NCBI GenBank assembly: GCA_029558215.1
Contig: JAKQFZ010000564.1
Span: 1-6,475 of the forward strand
From: Candidatus Omnitrophota bacterium
Lineage (GTDB): Bacteria > Hinthialibacterota > Hinthialibacteria > JAKQFZ01
DNA: 6,475 nt
Direction of reading: 5' to 3'
The first letter of the stretch is position 1; each line of letters starts with the position of its first letter. Positions 5,131-6,475 of the stretch are shown here, piece by piece. The notes under the pieces were generated by a model that did not search any database, was not told the origin of the DNA, and saw nothing but the letters and a program-made list of their open reading frames with translations. Made by a program: the position numbers and the translations under genes.

Positions 5131-5445
5131 TTGGATGTTTTATCTTTGAAAGAGATACAGAAAGCGGAGAGCATGGCACGGGAAATGGTCGAACAGGCGC
5201 GCAAGTCCGCTGATGATTCACGCAAGCAGGCCGCAAAGGACATAGAATCCAAACGAAAAGAAGCAGTGGAGAAAGCTCGCTTGGAAGTCAAGGAGCTGAT
5301 CGCACAAGCCCGCACACAAGCCGAGTCAGAGCGGGATCAGCTACTCAAGCAAACCGATTCCCAATGTCAGACAATCCAGCAGCAGGCGCAGAGTCGCTTT
5401 GACGCATCCGTTGACTTGGCGCTTCGACGCCTTTCGGAGAGGTAG
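5131..5445 (+). CDS. V/A-type ATPase peripheral-stalk subunit H/G (coiled coil)
   Basis: A 104-residue protein, almost entirely one charged helix: from LKEIQKAESMAREMVEQARK through EKARLEVKELIAQARTQAE to the C-terminal FDASVDLALRRLSER. It shows the Ala/Lys/Glu/Gln-rich right-handed coiled-coil pattern of subunit H (AhaH, also called NtpF, or AtpG/H in Thermus). In V/A-ATPases it pairs with subunit E to form the peripheral stalk that links the cytoplasmic catalytic head to the subunit I membrane part. The family usually has about 100-110 residues. The TTG start gives 104 residues; a GTG at 5122 would give 107. The next gene, subunit I, starts one base after the stop, matching the H(G)-I order known in Thermus-type and many bacterial operons. 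Coiled-coil composition alone would be weak; the neighbour makes it convincing. Confidence 0.85.
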   Translation: MDVLSLKEIQKAESMAREMVEQARKSADDSRKQAAKDIESKRKEAVEKARLEVKELIAQARTQAESERDQLLKQTDSQCQTIQQQAQSRFDASVDLALRRLSER

Positions 5446-5446
5446 A

Positions 5447-6475
5447 ATGGCGATTAAGCCTTTCCAAAAACTCTCGTTGATCGTCCACCAGAACGCTTTG
5501 GACGAGGCGATGGCTGTGCTGCAGTCCAGTGCGTCCGTTCAAATAGTCGGTGTTCCGAGCCCTGAAGACCAGCAAAGCATTCAAGCACGCTTTCGGAAAC
5601 CTTCGGGAATTGGCGAGGTGCAGGACAGACTTTCAGAACTAGAGCACTGCATTACCCTTCTCGGTGAATATCAGGAACCGCTCAAAGGCTTGGATTCACT
5701 CTTCACGCAGAGAATTGCGGTGACAAGCCGTGAACTTGAAGAACTCGTCAGCAGTTACAACGTCGAAGCGATCCTCACCGAGTTGGGCGACGCAGAGAAC
5801 CAATTGAGGCAGATGAACTCGGAACAGGACGACCTCTACAAGACAAGAGCAATTCTGGAACCGTGGACGAGTCTTCCGATAGGTGTTCAAGCTCTCCATC
5901 AGTTTGAACATGTCTCAGCGTCCTTCTGCGCGATTCCCAGGAAATCGTGGAACGAGATCTCATCCAACCTGTCGCTCCCGGAGATCTCAGACTATGTGAT
6001 TTGTTCCGAATCGGAAAAGGACGTGTTTGTCCTTTTCATCTATGCAAGGACTATTCACGATTCTTTTCGAAAATGGATGGAGGAACGTGAGTTGGAGGAA
6101 CTCAGTCTCCCCCAAAGTTCACTGCCTCCCAAGAAACAGTTGGACCGGATCTCGCAAGAGGTTCAGGAGATCGATGTCCGGATCAAAGAGTTGAATGAAC
6201 GCATCCGAAGCAAGGTTCCTGAGCGTCCACGATTGATGGTGTATCGGGATCATCTCGCATCTGTGCAGGCCAAGAAGATGGCTGAAGGGAATCTCCTCGA
6301 AACAGACCGAACTGCATTTCTGATCGGCTGGTTGCGGTCAGATAAAGCAGAAGAGGTCAAGAAACGCCTTGAACAGACTGTTGGCGTCTTTCACTGGGAT
6401 TTGCAGGATCCTGAACCTACAGAGGAGCCTCCCGTTGTTCTAGAGACAGCCGATGTGGTCGAACCTTTCCAGATG
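5447..6475 (+). CDS. V/A-type ATP synthase subunit I (N-terminal part, runs off right edge)
   Basis: 343 codons are open to the window end. Subunit I (a/NtpI/AtpI) forms the stator: its N-terminal cytoplasmic domain binds the peripheral stalks, and its C-terminal membrane domain, beyond the edge, makes the ion half-channels. Seen: the start MAIKPFQKLSLIVHQNALDE, where the expected beta-strand and metabolite-like fold begin; long coiled-coil stretches (about residues 60-80, 105-130, 225-265); and near the right edge TAFLIGWLRSDKAEEVKKRL with EEPPVVLETADVVEPFQM, matching the conserved G-W-x-P/R and EEPPxxLxN...PFE region just before the first membrane helix. GGAG (5436-5439) lies 7 nt before the ATG, overlapping the end of the upstream gene. 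Ion choice (proton or sodium) is decided by the membrane part and the rotor ring, which are not in the window. Confidence 0.92.
   Translation, partial: MAIKPFQKLSLIVHQNALDEAMAVLQSSASVQIVGVPSPEDQQSIQARFRKPSGIGEVQDRLSELEHCITLLGEYQEPLKGLDSLFTQRIAVTSRELEELVSSYNVEAILTELGDAENQLRQMNSEQDDLYKTRAILEPWTSLPIGVQALHQFEHVSASFCAIPRKSWNEISSNLSLPEISDYVICSESEKDVFVLFIYARTIHDSFRKWMEERELEELSLPQSSLPPKKQLDRISQEVQEIDVRIKELNERIRSKVPERPRLMVYRDHLASVQAKKMAEGNLLETDRTAFLIGWLRSDKAEEVKKRLEQTVGVFHWDLQDPEPTEEPPVVLETADVVEPFQM

Overview
The window looks like ordinary bacterial chromosome of mid GC content, with no tRNA, rRNA, CRISPR array or insertion sequence that I can see. Three blocks stand out: (1) leftward purine and aspartate metabolism genes, (2) a rightward type IV pilus minor-pilin cluster, and (3) the start of a rightward V/A-type ATPase operon. 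Strong Shine-Dalgarno sites, type IV prepilin signals and a bacterial V/A-ATPase with gene order H(G)-I suggest a Gram-negative-type bacterium from a less-studied lineage. Sumerlaeota, Hydrogenedentota, Omnitrophota or similar phyla would fit, but this is inference; the sequence contains no taxonomic marker.

Positions 1-1340, minus strand: purC (SAICAR synthase) is followed 72 bp downstream by the 5' part of a class I aminotransferase of the aspartate aminotransferase type, which runs off the left edge. A good sigma-70 promoter precedes purC. Aspartate is a substrate of PurC, so the pairing makes metabolic sense.

Positions 1341-1740: a 465-bp gap between purC and the first prepilin gene, but not an empty one. 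It holds a 39-codon ORF encoding only a Fis-type helix-turn-helix like the C-terminus of NtrC-family activators. Next come four copies of the 7-bp palindrome TGTRACA within 41 bp, then a sigma-54-like -24/-12 element about 50 bp before the first prepilin start. This is the layout of an enhancer-dependent promoter, as used by many type IV pilin genes.

Positions 1741-4966, plus strand: a minor-pilin cluster. It comprises a PilV/GspI-like prepilin, a PilW/GspJ-like prepilin, an 11-codon micro-ORF that keeps a textbook prepilin cleavage site and then stops, a large PilX/GspK-like protein with a repetitive probable beta-helix passenger, and an unrecognised protein with a signal peptide and a C-terminal membrane segment. 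PilV, PilW and PilX homologues form the tip/initiation complex of type IV pili and type II secretion pseudopili; the last protein is a candidate partner.

Positions 5036-6475, plus strand: a sigma-70-like promoter with extended -10, a small coiled-coil V/A-ATPase peripheral-stalk subunit (probably starting at TTG), and one base later the N-terminal cytoplasmic domain of subunit I, open at the right edge.

The most interesting items are the regulatory region at 1432-1690, the prepilin-like micro-ORF at 2787-2822, and the PilX-like protein with its unusual passenger.
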